Notes under the pieces: generated by a model
The model's database searches: none
Told to the model about the DNA's origin: nothing
Seen by the model: only the letters and a program-made list of their open reading frames with translations
Translations under genes and position numbers: made by a program
DNA from: Chromera velia
Taxonomy: Eukaryota; Sar; Chromeraceae
Assembly: GCA_018398765.1 (NCBI GenBank)
Contig: JAHBMJ010000461.1
Coordinates: 1-46,596, forward strand
Reading direction: 5' to 3'
DNA length: 46,596 nucleotides
Shown here: positions 30,052 through 46,571 of the stretch, piece by piece
How positions within the stretch are numbered: the first letter of the stretch is position 1
Layout: the number at the start of each line of letters is the position of its first letter

Positions 30052-32382
30052 ATGGGTCCCAAGAAGGACGCTCCCCATGGGTGCGTCGCGATCAAGGGTA
30101 TGGAGGCAAAGACCGTGGGCGTCTTCGGCCTCACAGACGATGCGGACATCATCGAGTAGGTACGGCAATATGCAGATGCTGTGGCCATTCTTGGAGACTC
30201 GGACAAGTGGTGCGGCGGGCTCACCCTCACCAATAGGAACAAGGTGGGGGTCAACGTTAAGCACTCCGTCGCAAGGACCGAGGTGGAAGTGCTGGAGAAG
30301 GTGGTAGAACGGGTGCCCCATCTCAGCTTGGAAGTTTCTGAGCAGCTCCAAATTTTCCACAGGCATGTTGTGGACTCCGTTTCTCCACCCGATGCGGAGT
30401 AGATGAAGAGATATCTGCAGCGGACCGATGTCTTGAGAATGGGCAAGGCGAGGATCATGGAAATCAGGGAGCTTCTCTTACGTCAAGAGAAGGAAAGAAT
30501 CTCTAGTCCCCAGTTGAAGGCTCTGAATGAACAGATCCTCTGCCTGCAGACTCTGAAGGAACCCTCCTCCCTCTCCCTGTCTCGCCCTGTTGTGTTGTCT
30601 TCAGGTGGAGAGCTCTATGGGGGAGCTTCAACAGAGACGAAGGTGAAGATGGAGGAGGAGACAGGAGCAATACCAGACACCTCCCGTCAGATGTCCGTCC
30701 CCATGTCCAGTGAGCAGCGTCCAGCCTCTGATGAGCGGGACCGCCGTAGCAGTAGCAGCAGCAGTTCCAGTAGGGGGGTGCAGGTGGTCGGTGTACGACC
30801 TGACACCACCCTGCTGGAGACAAAAAGGAAGCAGTACGAGGACCTCGTGGCCCAGATATCAGGTCTGGACGCCGCACGGGGTGCCGACAAGCTCCGAATT
30901 CTGGAGATCCAGAAGGAAAAGACTGAAGTGCTGAGTGGTATGCTCAGGAGGGACAATTTCCCTGAGGGGTCTGAAGGGAAGGAGGCGTACGCATCAGAGC
31001 TGGCATCCTGGGCTGAGAAGAAAGAGGTCTTCGACGCTGAGAAGGCTGACAGGGATACGCTGGTAGCGACCCTGCATGGTCATATTGACCAGCTGGCATC
31101 TGATGGGTTTGCTCTGAACGAGCAGACCAACAAACTCCACAAGGAAATAGACGTGCTCTCTCCTCCTCTCCAGGCCAAGGGTGTCACTGGGGGTGCTGCT
31201 AAAGGTCACCTGCCTTCGGTATTCCATATGACCCCCCTGACGGGTGGGGGGATGTATCCTGCTGTGTCTCCCCCTGAACCTGCGACGGTGTCTGTAGGTG
31301 GGGGGGTGCGTACTGGTGATGTCGGGGCTCCGGGTGCTCCTGACATCTTCTCTTTCCTGGGAGTTAGGGAGTCAAGTGGGACTCAGGGGAGGCCCAAGTG
31401 TGACCCTGAGGATCCCCTCATCGCCTACACCCTGGAGGAGATCTTGACATCGGTCTTGAGGACCTTTGTGGAGATGCGAGATAAGGTCGTGGCGATGATC
31501 TTTGCGCACTTTTTCAAGACGATCCAGTACTTGACTTCGGCCTTCATCCTGGAGTACGAGAGGATTGCCTACAAGCCCTATCGGTTTGGTACCTACACAG
31601 AGCTGCTGGCGCATCACAAGCGTCTCCTGAACTACTTGGTTGAGGAGAACATCGTCCACGAGCTTGGCGTGAAGTACAGGCTCGGGCTCCTGACGGCACA
31701 CCTGCCAAACGACCTCATCATGAGGTGGTAGGAGAGGCAGAACCCGGTGGACCTCACCAGCGAAGTGGAGATCATTAAGGAGATCCACGGCATCGCTGCC
31801 CAGGCGGAGACCTTCAACAAGTCTCTCGGGGATGCCTGGGACCGGGGCCTGGTTAAGGGAGCTCTCGTCGAGGACTTGAAGAGAGAGTGGGAACAGAAGG
31901 CGGCAACCTTCGGGGTTAGGAACTCGGGGGGTGCCTCGCAGGGGGGTATCATCCCGAAGGTTCCTTTTTTGGCGTTCGCGGGGCCTGGAGGAGTCCCGCA
32001 GAGGAAGTCCTCTTCCAAGGTAAAGGGGGGGAAACCCTCAGGAGGAAAGACCCCTGACTCTGGCGGGAAGGGCAGGGGCAACTCTGATCGCGGGAGGCAG
32101 GGCAGTGCAGGAGGGGGTTTCGGCAAGAGGGATGGCAGGGGGAGCTCCAATCGGGGGCGCTCTCCTAGGTCCAATTCCTCTGCTCCCTCCAGCAGATACA
32201 ATGACAAGGGGGTGGAAGGAAAGGACCGTCCTCCCACTCAGGCCGTTGTTAACCCCAGGGGCCCCAACAGGAACCCCGTTCTCGATCGATATGGTGTCCG
32301 ACACCGGGACGGCTCCGGGTCGGATGTATTTATCGGGACGATGGCGGGACTTGGAGAAACTCCCATCACACCCGGTCAGTGA
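30052..32382 (+). pseudogene. E4 Gag
   Basis: The N-terminal part (30052-30402) is followed by a charged, Ser-rich, partly coiled-coil stretch to about 31200. A helical capsid-like region (about 31390-31920, including ERIAYKPYRFGTYTELLAHH and VKYRLGLLTAHLPNDLIMRW) comes next, then a Gly/Ser/Arg-rich basic tail to TGA 32380. Assignment as Gag rests on position after the PBS, on composition and on the zinc knuckles just downstream. Three stops interrupt it before the end. Confidence 0.7.
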
Positions 32383-34662
<2,280 letters not shown>

Positions 34663-35931
34663 GGTCCTTTTCTCGCGGTGAGAAAGTTTGATGCTGGAGA
34701 TGCTGACCACTTCAAACCATGGGACTACGGGTTCGAACGGACATACCTGGCTGCATTCTCGGCCGTCATGGTCGACCAGCAGCGTGAGGTGATGGCGCTG
34801 CACGCGCGCTACGGACACCAGAACTTCGACGATCTCAAGGAGACTCTCGCGGCTGAGGGCATTGACGTCGATGAGGACTGCAGAAGGTGGGTTTCTGCGT
34901 ATCCCCTCTGTCAGTTGAAGAACGCGATCACTCCCCGGATTCATAAGAGGAGTGAGAAGCTGTCGGCAGATTGGATGCCGATCAGGGGAACGGTCTGGAT
35001 CGTCGACATCTGGTTCTTCAAGGACCTTCTCGCGAAGGCCGAGACAGGGGGATTCGGGATGATGGTCATCCTCTACAAGCCAGGAGCCGGGTTCTCTCTG
35101 GCCCACCCAGCTAAGGAGAAGGATGAGGCTTCTCTCATCGACTGTGTACATTACTTTGCTCGCTGGCTGGGGCGTCCGCACCTGGTGTGCATGGATGGAG
35201 AGAAGGCCGGAGCGGGTGTCTCCTTCCAGTCGTGGCTCTGGGGGGATGGGTCCCCCGGGCTACACCCCATCGAGTACCATTAGGGACCTCCGTACGTTGG
35301 CAAGGGTCTACAGGCTCTGGTCGAGCGCTGCATTCGCAGCAATCGGGAGGGAGTGGCCCTCCTCATGTTGAACCTGAACCACCGGTTTCCCCTTGCTGTG
35401 ATTCACCTCGTGGCGATAGGGGAACGTTGGGGGTATTCCTGTGCGTTTCACAGAACGGTGGGGGGCATCCCTTTTACCCTGACCTTTTGGAGAGCGCCTC
35501 CTGGATGGAGAGTAGGGGACACCGCGGTGGTATCCATGCCTTCCCTAGGAACGGAGTTGCGCGGAGTCATTATACAGTTTTTGGCTCCGCTCATGCATGA
35601 TGTTGTCGCGGTTTTCCACAGGCACAAGGAGAAAAACGTTCAAGGGGAACCTTTTACCATCCTGCAAGTCCATCCCAAGCATCTGCAGACGGTCCCGGAC
35701 AACCTCCGCCTCTGGGGAGGGCTTCGATTCGATCAAGACGGTACCATCCTCCTGGCTCCGGCGGGTGGAGACTAGGAGGATCCCCGACTCTGGAAAACTT
35801 CTGCAAGGCAGGAGGGGGGCACGGGAGCTCGCTATCGCAGACGGGCCAGGAGGAGCGACCTCGGTCACAGGGGATTCCCTCTAGTCCTTCCGGGCACATC
35901 TCCGGTGGGACGGTACGAGGGGTTGCAGCGA
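34663..35931 (+). pseudogene. E4 integrase
   Basis: The pre-integrase zinc segment LHARYGHQNFDDL (His at 34801) continues to two Cys near 34879 and 34909 that are nine residues apart instead of the usual two. The catalytic core shows Asp at 35005 (WIVDIWFF) and Asp at 35194 (VCMDGEK). The Glu is either 35272 (HPIEYH) or, better by context (LVERCIRSNR), 35323, which lies after the TAG at 35281. Residues to about 35770 (GDTAVVSMP ... RGVIIQFL) could be a small C-terminal beta-barrel. Stops at 35281, 35773 and 35932 mean it is not expressed whole. Confidence 0.72.
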
Positions 35932-35934
35932 TAG

Positions 35935-38040
<2,106 letters not shown>

Positions 38041-40887
38041 GGAACTCCCATCCAAGAGAGGAGAGTTTTGGGTCTAGCTGCGCTGGAGTTCTCCTCGTAC
38101 GATCGTCAGCTGATGAAGGGGGCAGTTGTCCAGAGGGATAACAGGAGAAAGCTCGTGGCCCTCCATTCAAAGGCGTGTAGGAGCTACGGATGGGCAGACC
38201 TCGCACCTGATCTGTCGGTAAGGGACCCCCTCGCTTTCAAGGTCAAGGAAATCAGGGATGGGAGAGTGAAGCGGTCGTCCATCAAGCACGTGTTCGACAT
38301 TCGGGGGGGGAGAGTCCCCGAAGAGGCCGTGCGCATGATTGACGACCCCGTCCAGCTCTGTGAAGTCGGAGTTTGGAAACTACCGGAGGAAGAAAGGGTG
38401 GGAGGTGCAAAGGGCACTACAGACGCGGTTTCTGCAGGTCCCTCCGCATCGTCGTCTTCCTCTGCTATGCCTTCCTCTTCTGTTGTCCCTGCTGTGCCTC
38501 CTGTGGGGGAGTCACGTGTTGTCCCCGAGGCTGCTGAGTCTCAACCTGGTGTTCCTTTGAACGCAGGCGGAGAGGAGAGAGCGGAGGATCATGGGGGTCC
38601 TCCTGCTGCCGAGGGGGCATCTGGTGAAGGGAATGAGCTTGGGGGAGTTGAGCCACTGGGCCCTATTGCGGAGAATGTGGAGACGGATGAGGAGCCTCCG
38701 TCTATGGTTGTGTCTACAAATAGGGACGGGTATGTCTCGGAAGTCAGCTTGTCAACGTTTGAGGCAAGTGGCCTGGGCTCCGGGAGCGACAGCAGCTCCT
38801 CGGATGATGAGTGGGGTGTCCTGGGGGGTGGAAAGCTTCCCAGGGCAGGAGAAGGACCTGCTGTGAGGCAGAACCCGCCCAACAAGGAGGTTGAGGAGAT
38901 GAACAAGGTGCATGAGGTTTTACAAGGCCCGCAGTGGGAGCGGTTCAACACCCTCTGTGCGATGGAGGTTTTGAGGGAGGAGCGAGCAAGGAGAGTGCCC
39001 GAAGTGACGGGGAGGAACTGGAATGATGATTTCCGGGAGGAGAGAGGCATTCCGTCGTTCGCTAGGGCGATGGTGTGGGAGAGGGAAGAGGGCAGTCCCA
39101 AACGGGATGGGACGCCCAAGAGCCCCACCAGGAGTAGGTGGTGCGGTCTTCCTCACCTGTTTTACCTTTCATCCAGGAACCCTCGGTTAGGTTTCCTGTT
39201 CACGGGAGCTGCCGTGTACGAAGAGGAGATGAGCCGTTTCAAGAAGGGCTCTACCCAGCTCCCCGCTACAAAGGAGGAGATCGACTCGGGGTCTCACAAG
39301 CTCGCTACCCTGAAGGAGTGGCTGGTGAACATTGTTGGAAATCGGACGTTCGGCAGGAGGGTTAAGAGGAACGAGGTTCGGGCGGTCGTTGGCATGGGCT
39401 GGCGATACACTTGGAAAGAGACGGACGATGGGGGCCGGAAGCCTAAGGCGAGGTTTTTCGCAAAGGGTTTCCTGGATGGCCGACTCATTGACACCTACGT
39501 CGGAACGCCTTCCATTGTGGGGATCAACACCGTCTGCCTTTTCATTGTGTCCACAGGAATGGAGATGGGGGCGGCGGATGTGACCGCTGCCTTCTTGACC
39601 TCCAAGGATCATAACGCTGAGCGGGTCAGCGCGACACTGCCCTCTGTGCTGCCTCGAGTCCCTGAGGTGAACCCCTTCAAGGACATCCCTGACGACAAGT
39701 ACGAGGAGCTGAGGAGGATGGCGGCCGAGTACGAGCCCAGAGGCACGTACTTGGTGGAGATGGGCCTCTACGGACTGCCCTGTGCGGCCCAGCTTTTCGA
39801 CCATAAGTTGGAGGGGGTGTGCAAGGAGTTAGGATTCAAGCGCATGGACACGGCCATCGCAGTCAAGGCTCCCCCTGAGGGAGGGAGAGCCCAAGCCATC
39901 GTGATGAATTAAATAGACGATTTGCTGACTGGAGCCCCTCCGAAGGAGCACAAGGCCCTTCAGGAGACCTTCAACCAGAGGCTGGGCTTTGGGTCTGTGT
40001 GTGTGATTGGGGAAGGATCAGAGAGGAAGTTTTCTGGAGTGGACATCTCCAGAGTCTCCACGGAGGAGATTCACCTCTCCCAGGTCTCGTACATCGAGAA
40101 CACAGACACCGCTCCTCTATGGGAGATTTTGAAGGAGAAGCGTCCAAGTAAACCCTAGAAGGGTTTGGATGGCAAGAGTGCTGAGCCTTCCACCGAGGAA
40201 GAGGTCGACAACCAGTATGAGAAGCCGATCCGTGCTAGAGTCGGGACTCTGCAGTGGGGGGTGAGGATGAATCCGCTCCATGCGGTTTGGGGCCACACGG
40301 TAGTGCAGTCGATATCGAAGCCTTCCAGACGCGTCTTCAAGACGGTCGTGCGAATCATCGAGATGCTGAAGGGGCACCCTGACAAGCGGGTTTTCATGAG
40401 CGTGGGGCTCGTGCCCGTCGTGCACGTGTACTTCGACGCAGCATTCAAGTTCGCGACCTACGCTGCACGGTTGGGTTATGTTGTCAGGATCCTGCACTCG
40501 ATCGAGCTACGAGGGAATCTGCGGTCCCTCCTGGAGAACTGGATCGCGTGAGCCACTAAGAGGGCGGGTAGGAAGGTCGGGTCTTCCACCGCCGGGGAGG
40601 TGCTCGCCTTTGAGTTTCTTCTCAAGAAGCTCTTCGGCATCGTTGCCCTCATTAAGGCAATGTGGGGCCTCAAGAAGGTCCGTGTGATTGTCTACACAGA
40701 CTTTGGCCCCCTCTACGACCAGTTCCGGTCTGGCAAGGCCCAGACCGATGCGACCATGCAGGGCGTTTTGGAGTGGTGCATTCAGGAGATGCGTGTCCTT
40801 GAGGCAGATCTCCAGTGGATTGCACGATCGAGGAATGTGGCGAACGTGATGACCAAGTACGCCCTCCCCGGTGGGGAGATGGCATGA
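38041..40887 (+). pseudogene. E4 Copia-type reverse transcriptase and RNase H
   Basis: About 38068-38400 is a conserved-looking leader, then an acidic Ser-rich linker. RT begins near 39280: [20 protein letters not shown] matches the Copia RT entry motif. The first catalytic Asp is in [12 protein letters not shown] (39577); [16 protein letters not shown] is the Copia G-L-x-Q-x-P segment; and IDDLLTG at 39913 carries the two catalytic Asp, preceded directly by TAA 39910. RNase H shows Asp at 40434 (VYFDAAF), Glu about 40602 (GEVLAFEFL), Asp about 40699 (YTDFGPL), and the Copia ending WIARSRNVANVMTK (about 40816-40857). Stops at 39910, 40156 and 40549. Confidence 0.88.
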
Positions 40888-43612
40888 ATTCGGCGGCGTG
40901 GAACTTCTGGAGGGGAGGGGTGTGGGGCCTTTTCTTTCTCTTTTGTGTCCTGTTTCTGTTGTCTGCTCTTTCTCTTCTGTCGTCCCTTTGCAGGTAGGCG
41001 TGTATAGGGCTTGGTTTTGCTCAGGGTGGGGACGACTGGGGTTTGGGTTTGGGCATAAAAGGAGCTAGATAGGCCAGAGGTACTGTTTGTCCCTTTTATC
41101 CGTTTCTCTCTCTCGTTAATCTGTTCTCCCAGATAGGCGACTAGATGGGGCGGTGACAAGAAAGAGGGGCAGGAGACAAAGGGTCTCCTGCTGGGTGGGC
41201 GTGGGCTCAGCTAGGTAGGAGAGCAAGAAGAGTTAGGCAGGAAAGCAAGAAAACCAGAGGAGCGGGTCCTCTTCTGCTGCACCCTTCCATACACCTCCGC
41301 AGCCATGCGTGTTCGGTAGTTGTCCTGTTCTGTCTCGTCCTGTTTGTGTTCGTGTATGTTTGTTTGTTTTCCACGCTCTGGTGTAGTTGACGTATGTGCC
41401 TCTGCGTCATGGGCAAAGCATCCAATGCTCAGCCAATGCATGAGGCCAAGCAATAGGCGGGCCCAAAATTCATGTAAACCGAGCATTAAATTTTGTTTGG
41501 AGCAGTTCAGGTGAAACAAACGATCGTAGACTACGGTCAATTACGTGGGGTGTATGGGCGGGTAGATCCAACGTTCATGAGGAGGCATTACCCTGTCTGT
41601 TCGCATCCGTTGTCCTGCACTCCGTGTTTGGTGCCCGTCTGCATAAGAAATCCATGCGCAGGAAACAGACGGGCTGTTTATGTAGCAAAGGTGAGTGCCC
41701 GAAGCACTTAAACAGTCCGATCCCTGTGCGCTTTCCTTTCTCCGTATTGAGCAGAATGGGTCTGGCCAGAACAGTTAGGCAGCCTGAAAGAATGCTGTCA
41801 GCTGGCATGGGGAGCGTGAAGGATTTTTGTTCGCGTCCATTCATGATCTGGCTGCCTGTCTGCGATCCGTTGCGGTGATGAAGTTGGCGTGCTGCCTGAC
41901 CGACGCTTTGATCTGTACTTTTGTCTCACTCCCTGCAGGGCTTTGCATCACCCCCGAGTGAATCTACGGGAGATTGTAGATAGAAAGGGGGGAGGGTGCT
42001 CATAGGGAGCATCACGTCTAGCAGGTGGCAGCCTAGGTAGGGGGAAAGACCGCTGTGCGCACACTTATACTTTTCGTCTCTTTGTCTCTTCTCTCTATAC
42101 ACAGCGCTTTAGCAGGATCGCAAGGGCGTCCTGCGTTTAAGATGAACTGTCCCGGTCGGATGTGTAGCTGCCGTGCAAGAGAGACATGATCCAAGTGCAG
42201 GGGGCATCTTGGGTGAGGATGAGAGCTCAGGTGTGTTGCGGGTGCTTCTTTCCTCTGCCGGCCTCTCATCCTGCTGGAAGCCTGTCCTCCACGTTGGGAG
42301 GTCAGGTTAGGGGTGAGTGTAAGTCCAGGTGTGATCGGTTTTGTAGGTTTGTATTTATGAAATCCTTTCTCCAGAAGGTCAGGGGAGTGTGTGGTGGCTC
42401 TCCTGTGATTTTTAATTATTTTCGCAAGGCATGCGTGAAGGGGTAGGGGGTGCCTCGGGGGCATCTTGCTTGAAGTGCAGTTCAGTTTTGTATATCTGTT
42501 TTCTCTCCCTCTTTCTTCTTTGTTTGGATTTCCGCACGGCCCGGGGAAGCTCGTCGCGTCATGGGGGCGTGCATGGACGGTGTACGCTAGACGGGTGTGG
42601 GCGTCTTCGGGTTTTCCCTTATTCAATTCGTTTTCACAGACGGAAAGGAGCTGGGAGGGAGAGGCCTTCCCGACCTGTCTATGGAGGCAGAGACCTTTCG
42701 CAGTCGTGTTTTCCTTGAGCTGCCGGTTTGCGTTAGGGGTCCTAACCCATTGCCGATCCGAACTAGAGTAGAGTGGGCACGGTATGCAAAACATTTTCCC
42801 TTCCTTGTATAGTGGTCGGTGGCCATCTACACATACCGTGGATCTGAGTGCGTGAAAGAAGGAAAAGAAGAATCTGGGGAAAAGGTGGTAAGGACTTTGC
42901 TTTTGACAGGCCTGGTCTGGGAGATTGGGTCTCCTTGCCAGAGGGCAGGGCATGCTGAGGCTGTTAAAGGCTCTTGGTTTCCAAAGAACTGCATTTTGGT
43001 TGCATGGGGACTGCTTGTGTTTTGTTTGCCTTTCTTTCTTATATTTCTTTCAAACGTTCAGAGCAGGGTCCGTCCGGAGCAGGAAGCATGGCAGGTAGGC
43101 TAAGCGCGGGCTCCTGCATGCTAGATGTTTTCGGTTTTCTGCGTGTGGGGCGGGGCTACATCTGGAGGCAGATGGGCTGTGTGTCCCATGCGTTCGTTAG
43201 CATAAGTAGGCATGGGCTGGGGGCTTATGTTCTTCTGTGCTGTTCCTTTCGCTTTTCCCAGTGTGGTTTCGTTTTTATCCCGTTCTTCCAGCTAGGTTGG
43301 CTGGTATCCATTTCCCTGTATACCCTGCACACGCGTGAGCCCGGTGTGCTCTCACTTATTAAAGGATAATAAATGACGTCTGGAGAGGACGGCGCGTGAG
43401 AGCATGAGAAAAAGGAATGAGGAGAGAAGAGGTCAACGATACATGAGTAATTCTTTTGTGATTGTACAACAGGAAAAGAGGAAAGGGAAAAATTGGGGAG
43501 CCGGGTGATTAAAGAACGGTCTTTTCTCATGCTTCCCGATTCCCCCTCATCAGAGGGGTGTGTGTTGTGCTGCGTGCTCCATAGTCTTTCCTCGGGGGCT
43601 CGGGAGGGGGTG
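40888..43612. other. E4 long 3' internal region
   Basis: About 2.7 kb between the end of pol and the 3' LTR. No env-like, helicase or other domain recognised. The longest open frame is on the minus strand (42033-42953, 306 codons), Pro/Arg/His/Ser-rich and without known motifs. The plus strand has several ORFs under 135 codons, one (42819-43103) with a single hydrophobic segment. Immediately before the LTR, GGGGGCTCGGGAGGGGG (about 43594-43610) is a good polypurine tract. Confidence 0.6.
43594..43610 (+). promoter_or_regulatory. E4 polypurine tract
   Basis: G-rich run next to the 3' LTR start, the position used to prime plus-strand DNA synthesis in LTR elements. Confidence 0.6.
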
Positions 43613-44362
43613 TGTGAAAGTAAACGACGGCCCCGTTCCTGGTCGGATTCGCGGAGGGTGAAAATTCCGGTCCCGGCATTTCCATTCATCCCTTTGCCCT
43701 GAGCCAGAAAAAGGAGCGACGCGCATGCAGCGGCCCGTCCACATGGGGTGGCGGGGCGCCTGCGACAGAGGAGTGCATGTTGTGAGTTCCATGCTATGGC
43801 CCGCATGCACTTTGGTACTAGAAATATACCCGAGGCACTCACCGTGGTGGTGTGTGCTCCGGGGATTCATATAGGATTTAAATAGGCCGATGGTATGGTT
43901 ATGCCATCGGAGGCCTCAGAATTAATTCCGGTCCCGAATTAATTTTTAGACAGTCAGACAGACGTGCACGGCGGTTACCGTCCGTCTGAATAAGAGACGC
44001 GACCTAGGGATTGACAGAACTTCATGTGTAGGATCTGTACTGTGCCCTATGTCTCTCTCTGTGGTTCTCTTATGCTCTGAGTAATGCACAAGGCCACCAG
44101 CAGGAGCGTACTGTGGACTGTGGGAGTTCATAGATTTTCTGTGTGGTGAAGAGATGATCAGATATTTATTTTGGATTATCTGTATCGGTCTAGACGAGTA
44201 CATCACGGAGACGTATTCGCTGTGGTCCTCTAATAGGAGAGGGCCAGGAATTCGAGAGTATAGTAGTTGGAGGAGTCCTCTGGATAGGCTAGAGGATCGA
44301 CACGGGAGGGCCCATAGGATTCCACTGGAGGAATCTTAAGAGAGGTGAGACTCTACTTTTCA
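43613..44362 (+). repeat. E4 3' LTR
   Basis: 750 bp, collinear with the 5' LTR apart from two small indels (3 bp near 44035 and 1 bp near 44155). Confidence 0.9.
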
Positions 44363-45300
44363 CTGGGGAGGGTCTCTTTGAAGTTGTTTTCCGCCGTCAA
44401 AGGGTAATCTTTGTCAAGGGGACAAACTTTTAGTTTTTACCCTGCCTCTCCCTTCTTTTCGTTTTTCTCCGAGTCCTGCTCTACCACCGTTTAAGAAATA
44501 AGCCACAGTAAAACTGATCAAAGAGCACTATTCCTAGATTCAGAACAGATGGGACGAACCGGAACCTTTTGATAGACTAGGCTAGATCCGCCCCTCATAC
44601 ATGGGGACGCGGCATGCATAACAAAAACTTCAATCACACATTAAGTTATGGCGGACCCCCTAAATGGCCCTTCGAGGCACTCACCAACTAGGCACTCACC
44701 CAACTGGTTGGGTGTATCCCATTTTGTAAGTGCTCCCCGCTTCGCTTTCCGGGGCCACCCTCAAGTCAAAATTAGAGCCAAGAACAGCATATGCCGTGGC
44801 CGGCCGGCCGTCTATGAGTCGGCTCTGATATATGCGAGTGAGCTTATCTGGGGCCTTTTGTGTTAGTTAGTTAGTTAGAGGATCCGCCAGTTGGAGGGCT
44901 AAGCTACCGGGCGGCACATGGTTGTTATGAGTAGCTGCCCTCCGAGCGCTTTAATTTGAGGTCTACGAGCCCGAGATACACACCCACTCTTCGGTGAGTG
45001 CCTTGCGGCGGATTTCCGCGCTATGTGTCGCTCCCTGCGACTGCGTGATGACACGCAGAGACAGCACAGCAGCCATGTGTCTGTCAACACGACCAATGGT
45101 CCGAAGTCCTGTCTCGCCATCCGACACCGCCGCTGCATTACAAGAACCTCGTGTCCGGAAGAATTCTCAGTGAAGAAAGCCGCTCACGCCAGGGGAAGGG
45201 CTTTCTGAGTCGTGCAGTGTGTCTCAATTCGAATCTAGCGACAGATCGAACTGAAAACCGTCTCTCTTCTGCCGTCTCCGGCTTGTGAAAGAAAGCGAAA
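44363..45300. other. Spacer and 5' flank of the oxidoreductase gene
   Basis: No gene recognised. It contains the second copy of the short dispersed repeat (44674-44720), a (GTTA)n tract at about 44862-44876, and an inverted CTCGGAGGGCAG-like motif near 44937. The last 60 bp are a plausible 5' UTR. Confidence 0.55.
44674..44720. repeat. Short dispersed repeat, copy 2
   Basis: CGAGGCACTCACC, then AGGCACTCACCCAACTGG and GTTGGGTGTATC. Matches 18863-18895. Confidence 0.7.
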
Positions 45301-46571
45301 ATGAGGAAGGTTCTGATGTGCGGTACAGGAGAGTACTCTACTGGGTACATTCCGGGCTCAGAGGCCGCACCGGATAAGAAGAAGGGTGTCGTCGGTCTGG
45401 TACTGTTCGATTTGAGGAGACGGGGAAAGCTGTCTCAGGTGGGGTGTGTGGGGGTGAACGGAAAAAAGTTTCCGGAAATTCGGAAGCACCTGCAGGTAGC
45501 GATTGCCGAGTGCTACAAGGACATGGACGTGACCATGGACACCTGGCCTGGGGACTCTGAGGTGAACCCGGAGGCCTACAAGACGGCAATTGACAGTCTC
45601 CAAAAAGGAGACGGCGCTATCATCTTCACCCCCGATGACACCCACTTCGACATCACATTGTACGCCATCAAGAAGGGCATTCATGTGCTTGTCACAAAGC
45701 CGGTTGTGAAGACAGTGAAGGAACATCTGCTGCTCATTCAAGCAGCCAGGGAGCACAAGGTGCACGTCCAGATAGAGTACCACAAGAGGTGGGATCAGAT
45801 CTACGCAGATGCCCGGGAGCGCATCAGAGACATGGGAGACTTCACGTTCTTCCAGAGCTACATGAGCCAGCCTCAGAAACAGCTGGTAACCTTCAAAGCC
45901 TGGGCAGGCAAATCCTCAGACATCTCCTATTACCTGAACTCCCACCACATGGACTGGCACTGTTGGGCCATGGATGGAAGGGCAGTGCCAACAAAGGTGA
46001 CTGCATTCGGGTCAACAGGTGAGTCGGGCAAGACAGGAGGACGGTCAATCATCGCAATGCTGCTTTCTTGCTCCTCTTTTTGTTGTCTCCCGTCCGTCGC
46101 CTCTGTGTTCCGTTTGGCCCGTCTCTGCCTTTGAAACATAGCGTCTCCCAGCTCTCTTTCTTTCTTTTTCTCTTGCTCTCGCTTCCCTTTGGCCCCCCCT
46201 CCCCGATTCCCGCTTCCTCTGAGTGTGTCCATATGTGCGCGCTTTGATTGGCATTCGGTCTGAGAGATCATCCGACCGATTGATTCCTGCATGTGCAGGT
46301 GTGGCTGATGCCCAATTCGGCTGTCCGAATGGGACGGAGGATTCGATTTCTGTCATGGCAGAGTGGCAAAACTCTTCCGGTACCAAGGGCACAGCCGTGT
46401 ACACCTCTTGCTGGACAGCTCCGGATAACGCCGAGGTCCACAGCCAGCAAAGGTTCATGTGCGTGGCACACAAGGGAGAGGTGAGGGCCGACCAGGCGCA
46501 CAGAGGGTATGAGGTGACTACGGACGGCAAGTACTCTTCAGTGAACCCCCTGTACATGAAGTACACAAAAG
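45301..46571 (+). CDS. Gfo/Idh/MocA-family NAD(P)-dependent oxidoreductase (5' two exons, partial)
   Basis: Exon 1 is 45301-46018 from ATG in context AAAATGA. Exon 2 is 46299-46571, joined in phase 1 (ACA G / GT GTG); donor ACAG|GTGAGT and acceptor GTGCAG|GTG are canonical. Residues 3-15 (KVLMCGTGEYSTG) give the GxGxxxxG dinucleotide loop of a Rossmann fold. DGAIIFTPDDTHFDI and HVLVTKPVVKT correspond to the substrate-side strand and the E-K-P motif of the family, here T-K-P with the catalytic Lys kept. VQIEYHKRWDQIYADARERI and SYYLNSHHMDWHCW begin the C-terminal alpha/beta domain, and exon 2 (VADAQFGCPNGTEDS onward) continues it. The family acts on sugars, inositols or related polyols; the substrate here cannot be told. 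About 330 residues are present, close to full family length, but a further donor at 46572 (AAAG|GTGGGT) shows the gene runs past the window. Confidence 0.85.
46019..46298 (+). other. Intron 1 of the oxidoreductase gene
   Basis: 280 bp with GTGAGT donor and a TGTGCAG acceptor. The frame in exon 1 would otherwise run on to a TGA at 46132, adding residues unlike the family, so splicing is favoured. Confidence 0.85.

Noticed and set aside
46019-46134. Continuation of the oxidoreductase ORF through 46134
   Set aside because: It reads into intron with a canonical donor at 46019; the spliced exon 2 continues the family fold.
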